NCBI RefSeq assembly: GCF_900106565.1
Contig: NZ_FNNJ01000002.1
Coordinates: 633,290-697,289 of the forward strand
Direction of reading: 5' to 3'
From: Lutibacter oricola
GTDB lineage: Bacteria; Bacteroidota; Bacteroidia; Flavobacteriales; Flavobacteriaceae
Length of the DNA: 64,000 bases
Below the pieces are notes generated by a model. The model saw only the letters and a list, made by a program, of their open reading frames with translations, did no database searches and was not told the origin of the DNA. Position numbers and translations under genes: made by a program. Of the stretch, positions 17,903 to 28,100 are shown piece by piece (positions within the stretch are counted from its first letter, which is position 1; each line of letters opens with the position of its first letter).

Positions 17903-19618
17903 ATGAGAAAAATAGCCTTTATCATATTACTTTTTACCACTTTTATGGTGTTTCCGCAAGGAAATACTTCAAAAAGCAATACATATCCTCAAAATTATTT
18001 TAGAAGTCCTTTAGATATTCCATTAGTACTTTCTGGAACTTTTGGAGAATTAAGACCTAATCATTTTCACGCAGGTTTAGATTTAAAAACGCAACAAAGA
18101 GAAGGATTAAATATATATGCATCTGCACCAGGTTACGTTTCTAGAATTAAAATTTCTTTATGGGGTTATGGAAAAGCTATTTATATAACGCACCCAAATG
18201 GTTACACATCGGTTTATGCACATATTAAAAAATTTAGCGATCGTATTGAAAAGTATATAAAAAAACAGCAATATAAAAAGGAGAGTTTCGAAATTCAATT
18301 ATTTCCAGCTGCTACAACATTGCCTATTTCTGCTAACGAATTAATTGCCTATTCTGGAAGTACTGGTGGTTTTGTTGGACCACATTTACATTTTGAAATA
18401 AGAAATTCTAGAACTGAAAAACCTATTAACCCAATGTATTTTGGTATTACAGTTAAAGATTCTAAAAAACCTAAAATCAACACTTTAATCGGCTATCCTT
18501 CAAGTAAAAATTCACATATAAATAAAATAGGTTATAAAAATCAAATTGCTTTAGTACAAGCTAAAAATGGAGACTTAGTTGCAAGAAAAATAACTGCTTT
18601 TGGAAAAATAGGATTTGGAATAAACTCGTACGATCAACTGGATGGTGCTTACAATAAAAATGGTTTATATAGTTTAGAACTTTTTGTGAACGGACAAAAA
18701 AAACACGAGTTTAGAGCTGAATCTTTTGCTTTTTCTGAAGGTAAATACATTAATCTTTTAATAGATTATGAACGTTACGCCAATTTAAATCAACGTATTC
18801 AAAAATGTTTTATTGAACCTGCTAATAATTTAAGTATGTACAAAAGTAAATCATCTTCTAAAGGTTATATTACCATTAAAGATAGTTTAACTTATAATGT
18901 AGAAATTGTAGCAAAAGATTTTAAAGGCAACTCTCAAAAAATTAGAATCCCAATTTTAGGTAAAAAGGAAGCCAAAGTTATTTCAAAAAAAGAAAAAATT
19001 ACACCTTATAAAATAAACTATAATGAATTTAAAAGGGTTTCAAAAAATGGAATTTCAGCTGCTTTTCCAAAAGGAACTTTTTATAATAATTTTTATTTAG
19101 ATTTTAGTGTAAAAGACACTATTGCTACTGTGCATACACCAACGTTGCCACTTAAAAGAAGTTACACATTAACTTTTGATGTTTCTAAATATAGCGAACA
19201 GGATAAAAAACAATTATACATTGCTCATTATAATAATAAAGGTTTAACATCTTATAAAAAAACAGTTAAGCAACCAAAGTTTTTTTATACTACAACCAAA
19301 GATTTAGGTAAATTTACTTTATTAAAGGACACAAAAAAACCAATTATTAAGTTGTATAACTTTAAAAATGAACAATGGCTAACCAATGCCAAAACTTTAA
19401 AATTAAAAATATCTGATTTGCATTCTGGAATTAATACTTACAGAGGTGAAATTGATGGTAAATGGATTTTAATGGAATACAATGTAAAATCTGGAACGCT
19501 TACCTATGATTTAAGCGATAAAAGTTTTACAACAGCAAAACACAACTTAAAAGTTACAGTAACTGATAATGTTGGAAACAAGAGTACTTTAAACGCAACT
19601 TTTTTCAGAAAAAAATAA
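17903..19618 (+). CDS. M23 family metallopeptidase (LytM/peptidoglycan hydrolase)
   Basis: A 571-residue exported protein with a signal peptide (cleavage near MVFPQ). The LytM domain lies near the N-terminus (about 30-180). Zinc ligands are visible in NHFHAGLDL and GPHLHFEIR, with another His in YAHIKKF. The remaining 390 residues are beta-rich and probably bind the cell wall or partners. It cleaves peptidoglycan cross-links if the metal site is active, which the intact H...D and HxH motifs support. The TonB receptor gene follows after 6 bp. Confidence 0.88.
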   Translation: MRKIAFIILLFTTFMVFPQGNTSKSNTYPQNYFRSPLDIPLVLSGTFGELRPNHFHAGLDLKTQQREGLNIYASAPGYVSRIKISLWGYGKAIYITHPNGYTSVYAHIKKFSDRIEKYIKKQQYKKESFEIQLFPAATTLPISANELIAYSGSTGGFVGPHLHFEIRNSRTEKPINPMYFGITVKDSKKPKINTLIGYPSSKNSHINKIGYKNQIALVQAKNGDLVARKITAFGKIGFGINSYDQLDGAYNKNGLYSLELFVNGQKKHEFRAESFAFSEGKYINLLIDYERYANLNQRIQKCFIEPANNLSMYKSKSSSKGYITIKDSLTYNVEIVAKDFKGNSQKIRIPILGKKEAKVISKKEKITPYKINYNEFKRVSKNGISAAFPKGTFYNNFYLDFSVKDTIATVHTPTLPLKRSYTLTFDVSKYSEQDKKQLYIAHYNNKGLTSYKKTVKQPKFFYTTTKDLGKFTLLKDTKKPIIKLYNFKNEQWLTNAKTLKLKISDLHSGINTYRGEIDGKWILMEYNVKSGTLTYDLSDKSFTTAKHNLKVTVTDNVGNKSTLNATFFRKK

Positions 19619-19624
19619 AAAAAA

Positions 19625-22072
19625 TTGAAACATCTTTTAACCCTCCTAGTATTATTTTTCACTTATAGTTTAACTGCTCAAACAGGTGTTATAAAAGGAA
19701 CTGTAAAAAACAAAAGCAATAAACCTATTGAAGGTGTTGCGATTACTTATTTAAACAAAGGAACTTCAACAAATAAAAAAGGTGAGTTTGAGATTACTGT
19801 TAATGCTAATAAGGAAATTACCTTAAAGTTTAGCCACGTAGCTTACATACTTTATTCAAAAAAAATAACGGTTCAAAAAAATAAAACAATACGTTTATAC
19901 CCTGTTTTAAATCTAAAAGTTGAAGAAATTGATGAAGTTGTAGTTAAAAACCATAAAAATACTGCACAAGGTAATATAACCATAAACCCTTCAGATATTT
20001 CTAAAATACCTGGAGCAAACAATGGTGTAGAAAACATTTTAATTACACTTGCTGGTGTTAATAATAACAATGAATTAAGCACTCAATATAATGTAAGAGG
20101 TGGAAATTTTGATGAAAACTTGGTATATGTAAACGGTATTGAAGTTTACCGTCCGTTTTTAATTAGATCAGGTCAACAAGAAGGTTTAAGTTTTGTAAAT
20201 GGAGATATGGTTCAAAATGTTAAATTTTCTGCAGGTGGTTTTCAGGCAAAATATGGAGATAAATTATCTTCTGTTTTAGATATTGCTTACAGAACTCCTA
20301 AAGAATTTGCTGCTAGTATTAATGCTAGTTTACTTGGTGGTAGCGCAACTATCGAGGGCACTATGTTTAATAATAAGTTAAGTGCTATTGTTGGTGCAAG
20401 ATATAGAGATAATAGTTTATTTATTAATAGTAAAGATGTTGAAACAAATTCAAACCCTAACTTTACCGATGTTCAAACATTTTTATCGTATAGCGTAAAT
20501 GAAAAACTAAAAATTGATTTTCTAGGAAATTTCTCTGTTAATAATTATGAATTTACACCTTCAACAAGAAGAACAAAATTTGGAACAATTTCTGAACCTT
20601 TAGAACTAATTGTTTATTATGATGGTCAAGAAAAAGATCAGTTCGAAACATTGTTTGGTGCGCTAAAAGGTAGTTATATTGTAAATAAAAATCTAAATTT
20701 AAGTCTTACTACTTCAACCTATCACACAATGGAAGAAGAATATTACGACATATTAGCTAGTTATAATTTAGGTGATGTAAATAACGATTTTGGATCTGAC
20801 AATTTTGGTGAAGTTGAATTTTCTGAAGGTATTGGCTCTCAATTAAACCACGCAAGAAACGATTTAGATGCTTTAATAAGTAATGCTGAATTTAAAGCTA
20901 CTTTTAAAAAAGGTAAACATCAAATAGATGCTGGTATAAAATATCAATACGAAAATTTTAAAGACCGCTTAAACGAATGGGAAGTTATAGATTCACTTGG
21001 TTTTAGTGTTAGACCACCAAACCACTCTATAATTAACCAACCTTATGAGCCTTTTTCAGGAAGTTTAGAGCCCTATCAAAAAGTAAACGCGGCTAATAAT
21101 GTAACTATAGATAGATTAGTTTGGTTTACTCAATACTCTAAAAACACTAATTGGAACAATCATAAAGTTTGGTACAACGTGGGTGTTCGTGCTCATAATT
21201 GGAATGTTAGTGCCAATAACTTAGAAAGTGTTAATAAAATTATATACTCTGCTCGTGGACAATTTGCTATTAAACCAGATTGGGATAAAGATATGTTGTT
21301 TAGAATTGCTGGTGGAATGTATGCTCAACCTCCTTTTTATAAGGAATTAAGAAATAACTCAGGAAATGTAGTGCCTACAGTTGAAGCTCAAAAATCTTTA
21401 CAAGTTGTATTAGGTAATGAGTATAGTTTTAAACTTTGGGATAGACCTTTTAAATTAATTTCTGAAGCTTATTACAAGCACTTAACAGATGTTAATACAT
21501 ATACTGTAGATAATGTAAAAGTGCGTTATGCTGCAAACAATAATGCAAAAGCATATGCAACTGGAGTAGATTTACGTTTAAACGGAGAATTTGTTCCTGG
21601 TACCCAAAGTTGGATTAGTTTAGGGTATTTAAAAACAGAAGAAAATACTGATAATTTAGGATATATTTCTCGTCCTACAGATCAACGTTTTAAATTTGGT
21701 ATGCTATTTCAAGATTATGTACCAAACATACCCAACATAAAAATGTACTTAAACTTAGTGTTTAATACAGGAGTACCTGGTGGTTCGCCTTCATATGTTA
21801 ATCAATACGATTATCAAAGTAAATTAGACGCCTATAAACGTGCAGATATTGGAATATCGTATGTATTTACAGATCGCCAAAACCCAAGTAACAAACGTTG
21901 GTTAGGTAATTTTAAAGAATTTTCTTTAGGTTTTGAAATTTTCAACATGTTCGATGTCAAAAACTCAATAACAAACACTTGGGTTAGAGATGTGTATTCA
22001 AAAAGATATTACGGCATACCTAATTATATGACAAGCCGTGTGTTAAATATAAAACTAAATATGAAGTTTTAG
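19625..22072 (+). CDS. TonB-dependent receptor with carboxypeptidase-regulatory-like domain
   Basis: An 815-residue outer-membrane receptor. Its start is TTG at 19625 (leader KHLLTLLVLFFTYSLTAQ). After the signal peptide, a CarboxypepD_reg-like domain (about 22-100; GVIKGTVKNKSNKPIEGV) precedes the plug (about 120-225, with NVRGGNFDENLVYVNGIEVY) and the barrel. The last residues LNIKLNMKF end in Phe. No SusD partner is adjacent, so it is not part of a recognisable polysaccharide locus here; the substrate is unknown. It is probably cotranscribed with the M23 gene. Confidence 0.9.
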   Translation: MKHLLTLLVLFFTYSLTAQTGVIKGTVKNKSNKPIEGVAITYLNKGTSTNKKGEFEITVNANKEITLKFSHVAYILYSKKITVQKNKTIRLYPVLNLKVEEIDEVVVKNHKNTAQGNITINPSDISKIPGANNGVENILITLAGVNNNNELSTQYNVRGGNFDENLVYVNGIEVYRPFLIRSGQQEGLSFVNGDMVQNVKFSAGGFQAKYGDKLSSVLDIAYRTPKEFAASINASLLGGSATIEGTMFNNKLSAIVGARYRDNSLFINSKDVETNSNPNFTDVQTFLSYSVNEKLKIDFLGNFSVNNYEFTPSTRRTKFGTISEPLELIVYYDGQEKDQFETLFGALKGSYIVNKNLNLSLTTSTYHTMEEEYYDILASYNLGDVNNDFGSDNFGEVEFSEGIGSQLNHARNDLDALISNAEFKATFKKGKHQIDAGIKYQYENFKDRLNEWEVIDSLGFSVRPPNHSIINQPYEPFSGSLEPYQKVNAANNVTIDRLVWFTQYSKNTNWNNHKVWYNVGVRAHNWNVSANNLESVNKIIYSARGQFAIKPDWDKDMLFRIAGGMYAQPPFYKELRNNSGNVVPTVEAQKSLQVVLGNEYSFKLWDRPFKLISEAYYKHLTDVNTYTVDNVKVRYAANNNAKAYATGVDLRLNGEFVPGTQSWISLGYLKTEENTDNLGYISRPTDQRFKFGMLFQDYVPNIPNIKMYLNLVFNTGVPGGSPSYVNQYDYQSKLDAYKRADIGISYVFTDRQNPSNKRWLGNFKEFSLGFEIFNMFDVKNSITNTWVRDVYSKRYYGIPNYMTSRVLNIKLNMKF

Positions 22073-22137
22073 TTTTTAAATGTTTATACTTATTATCTAT
22101 AGTAAAACCAATAGATATTATTTAAACTTTCAAGTTT

Positions 22138-22878
22138 TTATTCATTATTGTACTCTACTTTACTCATACCTAGAAGAGGGTAAAAAATAAAAGGAAGAAA
22201 TATTAAACCAAATGTAAAGCCTTCATTTTTACCAAATCTTATAGAAAGTTTATTTATTATTAAAATAGCTATAATTATATTAACAAAAGGAATTAATAAT
22301 AGAATAAACCACCATAAAGGCTTTTTCACAATCTCTAATAAAATTATAATATTATATATAGGTATAATAGATGCCCAACCTTCTTTACCAGCTTTTTTAT
22401 ATATTTTCCATTGTGATTCAATTGTTATTATTACAAATAATAAAAATATTTGAATTAAAAGTCCAAATAGAGATTTAAAAAAAAGCGTTTCAATAGAAAT
22501 AAAACTCTTATTTAAATTTGTTCCAAATTTTTCGCTAAGATTTCTATTGAAGATTTCTATTTTTTCTGTTAAAAGAAATTCATAACTAACTATAGAATAA
22601 ACTATAGAAATAATGTAAGTAACACCTATAATTATTAACCCGATTAGAATTGCATCTTTAAATGATATATAATTTCCATTGCTTTTATTAAACTGAAAAT
22701 GAGCTATTGTTATAGTTAAAATAAATAAAACCCAAGTAATAAAACTTATTAATATTGAGCTTTGTTGCGATAAATTATTAGGGTCAAAAGTATATGTAGC
22801 AAACACCCCTAATAATAAGTTTATTACCCCTAAAGTTAATCCAAATTTTAAAGATGTTTTTAAAAGTTTACCTTCCAT
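22138..22878 (-). CDS. Membrane protein: DUF4199-like N-terminus fused to DUF5684-like C-terminus
   Basis: A 246-residue inner-membrane protein with about seven hydrophobic segments. The first 150 residues (LKFGLTLGVINLLLGV, then SFKDAILIGLIIIG) resemble DUF4199. The C-terminal part begins with WKIYKKAGKEGWASIIPIYN and continues with PLWWFILLLIPFVNIII, which is the DUF5684 pattern. Neither family has an established function. Its stop lies 65 bp from the end of the convergent TonB receptor. Confidence 0.72.
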   Translation of the reverse strand: MEGKLLKTSLKFGLTLGVINLLLGVFATYTFDPNNLSQQSSILISFITWVLFILTITIAHFQFNKSNGNYISFKDAILIGLIIIGVTYIISIVYSIVSYEFLLTEKIEIFNRNLSEKFGTNLNKSFISIETLFFKSLFGLLIQIFLLFVIITIESQWKIYKKAGKEGWASIIPIYNIIILLEIVKKPLWWFILLLIPFVNIIIAILIINKLSIRFGKNEGFTFGLIFLPFIFYPLLGMSKVEYNNE

Positions 22879-22956
22879 TTTTTATATTTTGTTATTTAAT
22901 AAAAACCTCATTCTTTAAACATTAGTAGTATCTTAAAAAAAAGATTTATTAAAATT

Positions 22957-23415
22957 CTATAATTCTCCAAATATTTGCTCAGTATGTTGCTTTGTTTTTA
23001 CTTTTTGAATTATTTCTTCAACAATACCATTTTCATCAATCACAAAAGTTGTGCGATGAATACCATCATACTCACGTCCCATAAACTTTTTTGGTCCCCA
23101 AACGCCAAAAGCATTTATTACCGCCTTATCTTCATCAGCTAATAAAGGAAAAGGCAATTCGTTTTTATTTATAAAATTTTGCTGTCTTTTTGCTGAATCT
23201 GCGCTTACACCTAAAACATCGTAACCTTTAGATAAAAACATATTGTAATTATCGCGTAAGTTACAAGCTTCCATAGTACAACCTGGTGTACTTGCTTTTG
23301 GGTAAAAGAAAAGTACTAATTTTTTCCCTGTATAATCTTCTAATTTTATAGTGTTTCCGGCCTGATCTAAGGCTTTAAAATTTGGTGCCTTATCTCCTAC
23401 TTTTAATGTTGTCAT
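22957..23415 (-). CDS. bcp: Thioredoxin-dependent thiol peroxidase (Bcp/PrxQ)
   Basis: A 152-residue peroxiredoxin; the start is ATG 23415 (MTTLKVGDKAPNF), because the frame upstream runs into the divergent nth gene. The peroxidatic Cys is in ASTPGCTMEACNLRDN; the second Cys five residues later is the usual resolving Cys of the Q-type enzyme. It reduces H2O2 and organic peroxides using thioredoxin. It is divergent from nth with a 35-bp gap. Confidence 0.92.
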   Translation of the reverse strand: MTTLKVGDKAPNFKALDQAGNTIKLEDYTGKKLVLFFYPKASTPGCTMEACNLRDNYNMFLSKGYDVLGVSADSAKRQQNFINKNELPFPLLADEDKAVINAFGVWGPKKFMGREYDGIHRTTFVIDENGIVEEIIQKVKTKQHTEQIFGEL

Positions 23416-23450
23416 AATTTGTATTTTAGCTTTTTGTAAATATACTAAAA

Positions 23451-24101
23451 ATGACAAAACAAGAAAAAGTTCAATTTGTAATAGATACTTTAGAAAATAT
23501 ATATCCAGATACATTGATTCCATTAGATCATAAAGATCCATATACCTTATTGATTGCAGTTTTAATGTCGGCTCAAAGTACAGATGCAAGAGTAAACACA
23601 ATTACACCTATTCTATTTAAAAAAGCAGACAATCCGTATGATATGATTAAATTAACTGTTGAAGAAATACGTGATATTATTAGACCTGTTGGTTTATCTC
23701 CAATGAAATCTAAAGGGATTCACGGTTTATCCAAAATTCTAATTGAAAAACATAATGGTGAAGTTCCTAAAACTTATGAAGACTTAGAAGAATTACCAGC
23801 TGTTGGACATAAAACTGCTGCAGTTGTTTTAAGTCAAGCATTTGGAATACCAGCATTTCCTGTAGATACACATATACATAGATTAATGTATAGATGGAAT
23901 TTAACCAATGGTAAAAATGTAGTTCAAACTGAAAAAGATGCTAAAAGATTATTTCCAGAGGAATTATGGAATAAACTTCATTTACAAATTATTTACTACG
24001 GAAGAGAATATTCTCCAGCCCGAGGGTGGAATTTAGAAAATGATATAATAACCAAAACTATTGGTAGAAAATCTGTAATTGCAGATTTTCTCAAAAAATA
24101 A
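23451..24101 (+). CDS. nth: Endonuclease III homologue lacking the iron-sulfur cluster
   Basis: A 216-residue base-excision DNA glycosylase. The helix-hairpin-helix motif LPAVGHKTAAVV carries the catalytic Lys (in GHKT) and the following PVDTHIHRL the catalytic Asp. The usual C-X6-C-X2-C-X5-C cluster at the C-terminus is absent, and the whole protein contains no cysteine; the equivalent region reads REYSPARGWNLENDIITKT. I believe this replacement is shared by other flavobacterial Nth proteins. It removes oxidised pyrimidines and nicks abasic sites if active. Confidence 0.88.
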   Translation: MTKQEKVQFVIDTLENIYPDTLIPLDHKDPYTLLIAVLMSAQSTDARVNTITPILFKKADNPYDMIKLTVEEIRDIIRPVGLSPMKSKGIHGLSKILIEKHNGEVPKTYEDLEELPAVGHKTAAVVLSQAFGIPAFPVDTHIHRLMYRWNLTNGKNVVQTEKDAKRLFPEELWNKLHLQIIYYGREYSPARGWNLENDIITKTIGRKSVIADFLKK

Positions 24102-24143
24102 TGTAAATTTCAAAAAGTTTTTCAACTCACAAAATATACTAAA

Positions 24144-24175
24144 AAAACCCATTCTTGGTTAGAGAATGGGTTTAA
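24144..24175 (-). terminator. Terminator of the small flavobacterial gene
   Basis: On the minus strand, AACCCATTCT and AGAATGGGTT form a 10-bp stem with a 7-base loop, followed by T residues. It lies about 10 bp past the stop codon of the small gene at 24183. It may also stop nth transcripts from the other side. Confidence 0.8.
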
Positions 24176-24182
24176 AAGAACA

Positions 24183-24323
24183 TTAATTCAAACTCAGTTC
24201 AATAAGATAGTTTTTGTTGGTTTTAATTATCTTCAATTGTTTCGAATAATTTAACAAATACTGAACTGTTTCTTGTTTTGGTTGCTTCCTTGCAGAAGAC
24301 TTCTCAGAGTAAAGTTTCATCAT
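24183..24323 (-). CDS. Conserved small protein, 45-46 residues, beside the ECF sigma gene
   Basis: A short open frame with tandem ATG codons (24323 and 24320) encodes a basic peptide: it begins MKLYSEKSSARKQPKQETVQ, then has YLLNYSKQLKII and ends ELSLN. I recall similar small proteins with ETIxFLLNYSKxL in many Flavobacteriaceae, all of unknown function. It is bounded by a strong terminator 10 bp downstream and starts 49 bp after the sigma factor stop, which supports a real gene transcribed with or after it. No membrane segment or known motif is seen. Confidence 0.7.
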   Translation of the reverse strand: MMKLYSEKSSARKQPKQETVQYLLNYSKQLKIIKTNKNYLIELSLN

Positions 24324-24371
24324 ATATATAGGCTTAATTTACTATATAACGCTACAAATCCACTTTTATTG

Positions 24372-24956
24372 TTAATTAACTAAAATAATATTATGTTTCT
24401 CTATTAATTTTCTCAAATTTATAAGTGCATATCGCATTCTACCAAGTGCTGTATTAATACTAACTCCTGTATTTTCCGATATTTCTTTAAAGCTCATATC
24501 TTTATACATACGCATTAATAAAACTTCTTTTTGATCTTCAGGAAGCTCTGTTATTAACCCTCTTACATCATCCAATATTTGAGATTTAATAATTTCATTT
24601 TCAGCATTTAGTTGTTCATCTCCAATAACTGTAAAAATATCAAATTCATCAGTATTTTTAAAGGTTGGTATTCTTTTGCTTTTTCTAAAATGATCAATTA
24701 CTAAATTGTGAGCAATTCTCATTACCCAAGGTAAAAACTTTCCTTCTTCATTATAACTTCCTCTTTTTAAAGTATTAATTACTTTTATAAAGGTATCTTG
24801 AAAAATGTCTTCTGCTAAATCTCTATCTAAAACTTTTGAAAGAATAAAACTATATATTCTTTGCTTATGTCTAACTATTAAAATCTCTAAAGATTTTTCA
24901 CTTCCTTGTATGTAATTGCTGACTAATACGCCATCAGATATATTTGTACTTTTCAT
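24372..24956 (-). CDS. ECF-type RNA polymerase sigma factor
   Basis: A 194-residue sigma-70 family protein with region 2 (about 25-95; DIFQDTFIKVINTL and the core-binding RIAHNLVIDHFRK) and region 4 (about 135-185; LPEDQKEVLLMRMYKDMSFKEI then GVSINTALGRMRYALINLRK). There is no anti-sigma gene next to it. The small 46-aa gene follows on the same strand. The regulon is unknown. Confidence 0.92.
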   Translation of the reverse strand: MKSTNISDGVLVSNYIQGSEKSLEILIVRHKQRIYSFILSKVLDRDLAEDIFQDTFIKVINTLKRGSYNEEGKFLPWVMRIAHNLVIDHFRKSKRIPTFKNTDEFDIFTVIGDEQLNAENEIIKSQILDDVRGLITELPEDQKEVLLMRMYKDMSFKEISENTGVSINTALGRMRYALINLRKLIEKHNIILVN

Positions 24957-25167
24957 AACTATAATACCTCTTTTAAAAGGTGTATTTAGTTTAATTATTG
25001 ATTTTTAATTATAAAAAGTAATGATGTTTTATACGCGTATTTTTAATTTAAATATACTCAAAGATGCATAATAATTTTTATTTCTACAAGTTTTACTGCC
25101 TCAAACAGCTATAAATCACATAATTTTAACATTTTATTTAAAAAGTTTCAACAATAACTGTATTCAA

Positions 25168-28100
25168 TTATTGTTTAACTAACATTTTTGTCTCGTTATT
25201 AATTTTTAAGATATAAACACCGGTTGACAAATTTATTTGAGACTTCAATTCTGTAATATTTGTTGAAGTATTATGAACTGTTTTAATTGGTATACTCGTT
25301 CCTTTCATATCTCCTAACCAAAAAACATCTGAAGCTTTTGTATTATTTATATAAACATTGTCTGTTTGTGTTGGATTTGGATACACAAAACTAATGGTTG
25401 AATTCTCTACAGACTGTTGCAATTCTTTACCACTAAAATATTGAATTCCATAATCAAATGCATTAACACCGAGTATTTCGCCTACTTTTCTTCCTGGTAT
25501 ATCATCAGCTGGCGGATGAATACCTCCCCAAATTCTAGATAAACTACATTGATCGGAAGCGTCTCTATAAGTGGCCCATTGTAACTTAACATCTACACTT
25601 GGTCCTTTCTCAAAAACTAAAAACTCATCTTTTTTAGCTAAAAATTCACCCATACCACCTGGAAAATATTCAGATCCAGTTAAAAGTGTCATAACTTCTG
25701 CTGCTGCTCTAGAGTAGGTTGAGTGCCCAGAAACAAAACCTGCAAATGGAGGTGTAACAAAACTTGGCCTTTGGTAAGGCCACCAGTATTCTGCCAATAT
25801 CCACCCTACTCCAGCAGTGTCTTCAACTGGGTTTTCAATAAAATCGTGACCTCTCCAACTATATACTTTTATTTTACCAATATGTTCTCCTTCTTTACCT
25901 GCTAACGGATCATTTTCTTCAACCACTTCAACAAAACCTTCTTTTAGTGGTATACCTGCAATATGGTAATTTTCTTTTGAAGCATCGGTACTTTGACCCA
26001 ACTCTGCCATATATCTAATTGCTGATATTGGTCTAATAAAATCATACCAACCTTTAATACCCCAAGCTGTTATAGCAGCATCATGCATTGTACCACCCAT
26101 TAAAAAATAAGATTTAACATCCCATTCTAAAGCACCAAGCACTTCTCCTTTACCATTTAATTTTTTAACAATTAATTCGTGGTCATTTACATAATTTAAC
26201 AAGGTAAACCAATGTCCTGGTGGTGTTTCAGAATCTGGACCATCTGCCCAAAATTCGGCTAAAACTCTAGCATAATCACCTCTTGGTACTTGCTGCTCCT
26301 TATATGGCGTATTTGTAATTGGATTTATACTATAACCAGTTCCAATATCACCGCCAATAGTTTCATTGTAAAAGTTATTGTAATTATCATACGATTCTGG
26401 GAAATCGTTACTATCAATGTTACCAATTGATTTTGGTGAAATATCCCACATAACTCCATCTGTTGGGTCTAAATGTGCTCCCCAAATTGAAACTAAATTA
26501 AAACCCCATTTATAAGCGTTACTTAACTTAGTATCTTGCAATAAATCTAATTGTGGTGGACCATCTATATAATGATAAACTGAATATTCATTACCGTTTC
26601 TTGTAAAAATTGACTTCTCTTCACTAGTTAAAGAAAAAGGAGAAACTGCTCCCCATTCCGGACTTAAAAAATCTGGTGTTGTACCTTCTATTAAATTTCC
26701 ACTTTGATCTATAAATTGATCTAAGCTTAATGGCTGCCATCTATTTGGATCAGTTACATTTTTATTACCTGGTATTTTTGGCGCCAACGCTTCATTTACC
26801 GGTTTGTAAAACGCATTTTGATAAGTAAACCTTTCTCTAGAGTTATCTGTAAACCCATAATTTATAATAGTTTCTGCAATAAAATTACCTAAAGCTGCTG
26901 AATTTCCTTTTGAATAATCTGTAGACACAAAACTAATGTCATAACCATATTCTTCCATAATTAAGTCAAATATTTCTTTTGAATTTTGAAATTTAGGAGC
27001 GTTTTTAAATCTATGGTTTAACAATCTATAAACTGCATAACTAATAGTTTTGTTTCTAGCTTCTTCTATTGGTTCTTCTGTTGAAAAGCCATTAAAAGAA
27101 CTATTAAAATTATGAACCTCATTTCCTATTAAATATGTTCTTGCTTCTTCACTATAAATTGCCCAAGCATCATACATAGCTATACTTGTATGAAATAAAT
27201 TTCGAGCATGTACCGTTGGCCTCGCATAATCTCCTCTAATTGCTGTAAGCAAAGCTTCGTTCCATATTCTAGCAATAGAGTTTTTATCTGGTAAATTTGA
27301 AGCTTTTAACTCAACTTCTAACTCAACAAGTTCACTACTACAAGAACTACTAGTTTCTATAACAGAGATATAACCTTTTTTATCTAGCTCCCATTTTATT
27401 TTTATTGAATTTGTTCCTTGTCCTTCTAATAAAACACCACCTTCAACATGCCATTTATAAGTTGAACCTGCAGTATTTGGATAGCTATATTCTTCAGTTT
27501 TGAAATAACCGCTTGTAATAGAACCTTGTATACTTTTTGATTCTAAATAGGTACAAGAACCATTGTCTACTACGGCATCTGGATTATAATTACATGAGTT
27601 TGGATCTGTACAACCTTCCAACTTTATTACTTCCTCTTCTTCTTCAACTTCAAACCCTTCACCTTCTTTAACTTTTATTAATTTGTTTACTTCTAAGGCA
27701 TTGAATGTTTCTTTAATTCCAGATGGCCAATTAATCTCTAATTCAATAATTTCTGTTGCATCTCCTAGCCCAAAATGTACTGCTTGTAAACTTTGAGACA
27801 GTAAGCTAACACCGGTATAATAACGTTTTAATGTTTCTTTATTTGTTTTTAAAATTAAAGTTGTTCCAATAGCATCTCTATTGGAAGTTGTTCCTTCCAA
27901 ACTAACTTTAAACCAATTTTTATCTACAGGTTGATTGTTGTTTATTGTTTTGTTTTCATAGAAATAAGACACTCTATCGCTATTAGTTACATATAAATCT
28001 AAATCTCCATCGTTATCATAATCAAATGGCATAGAACTAACACTTATTGTGGTTTCATCTAAATTAGATATACCTTCTTGATTTGAAAACGTAGCATCAC

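Noticed and set aside
24270..24310. Minus-strand GCAAGGAAGCA, resembling the SRP RNA (4.5S) tetraloop region
   Set aside because: The flanks do not pair as domain IV of SRP RNA, and the stretch is inside a coding-like 46-aa frame.
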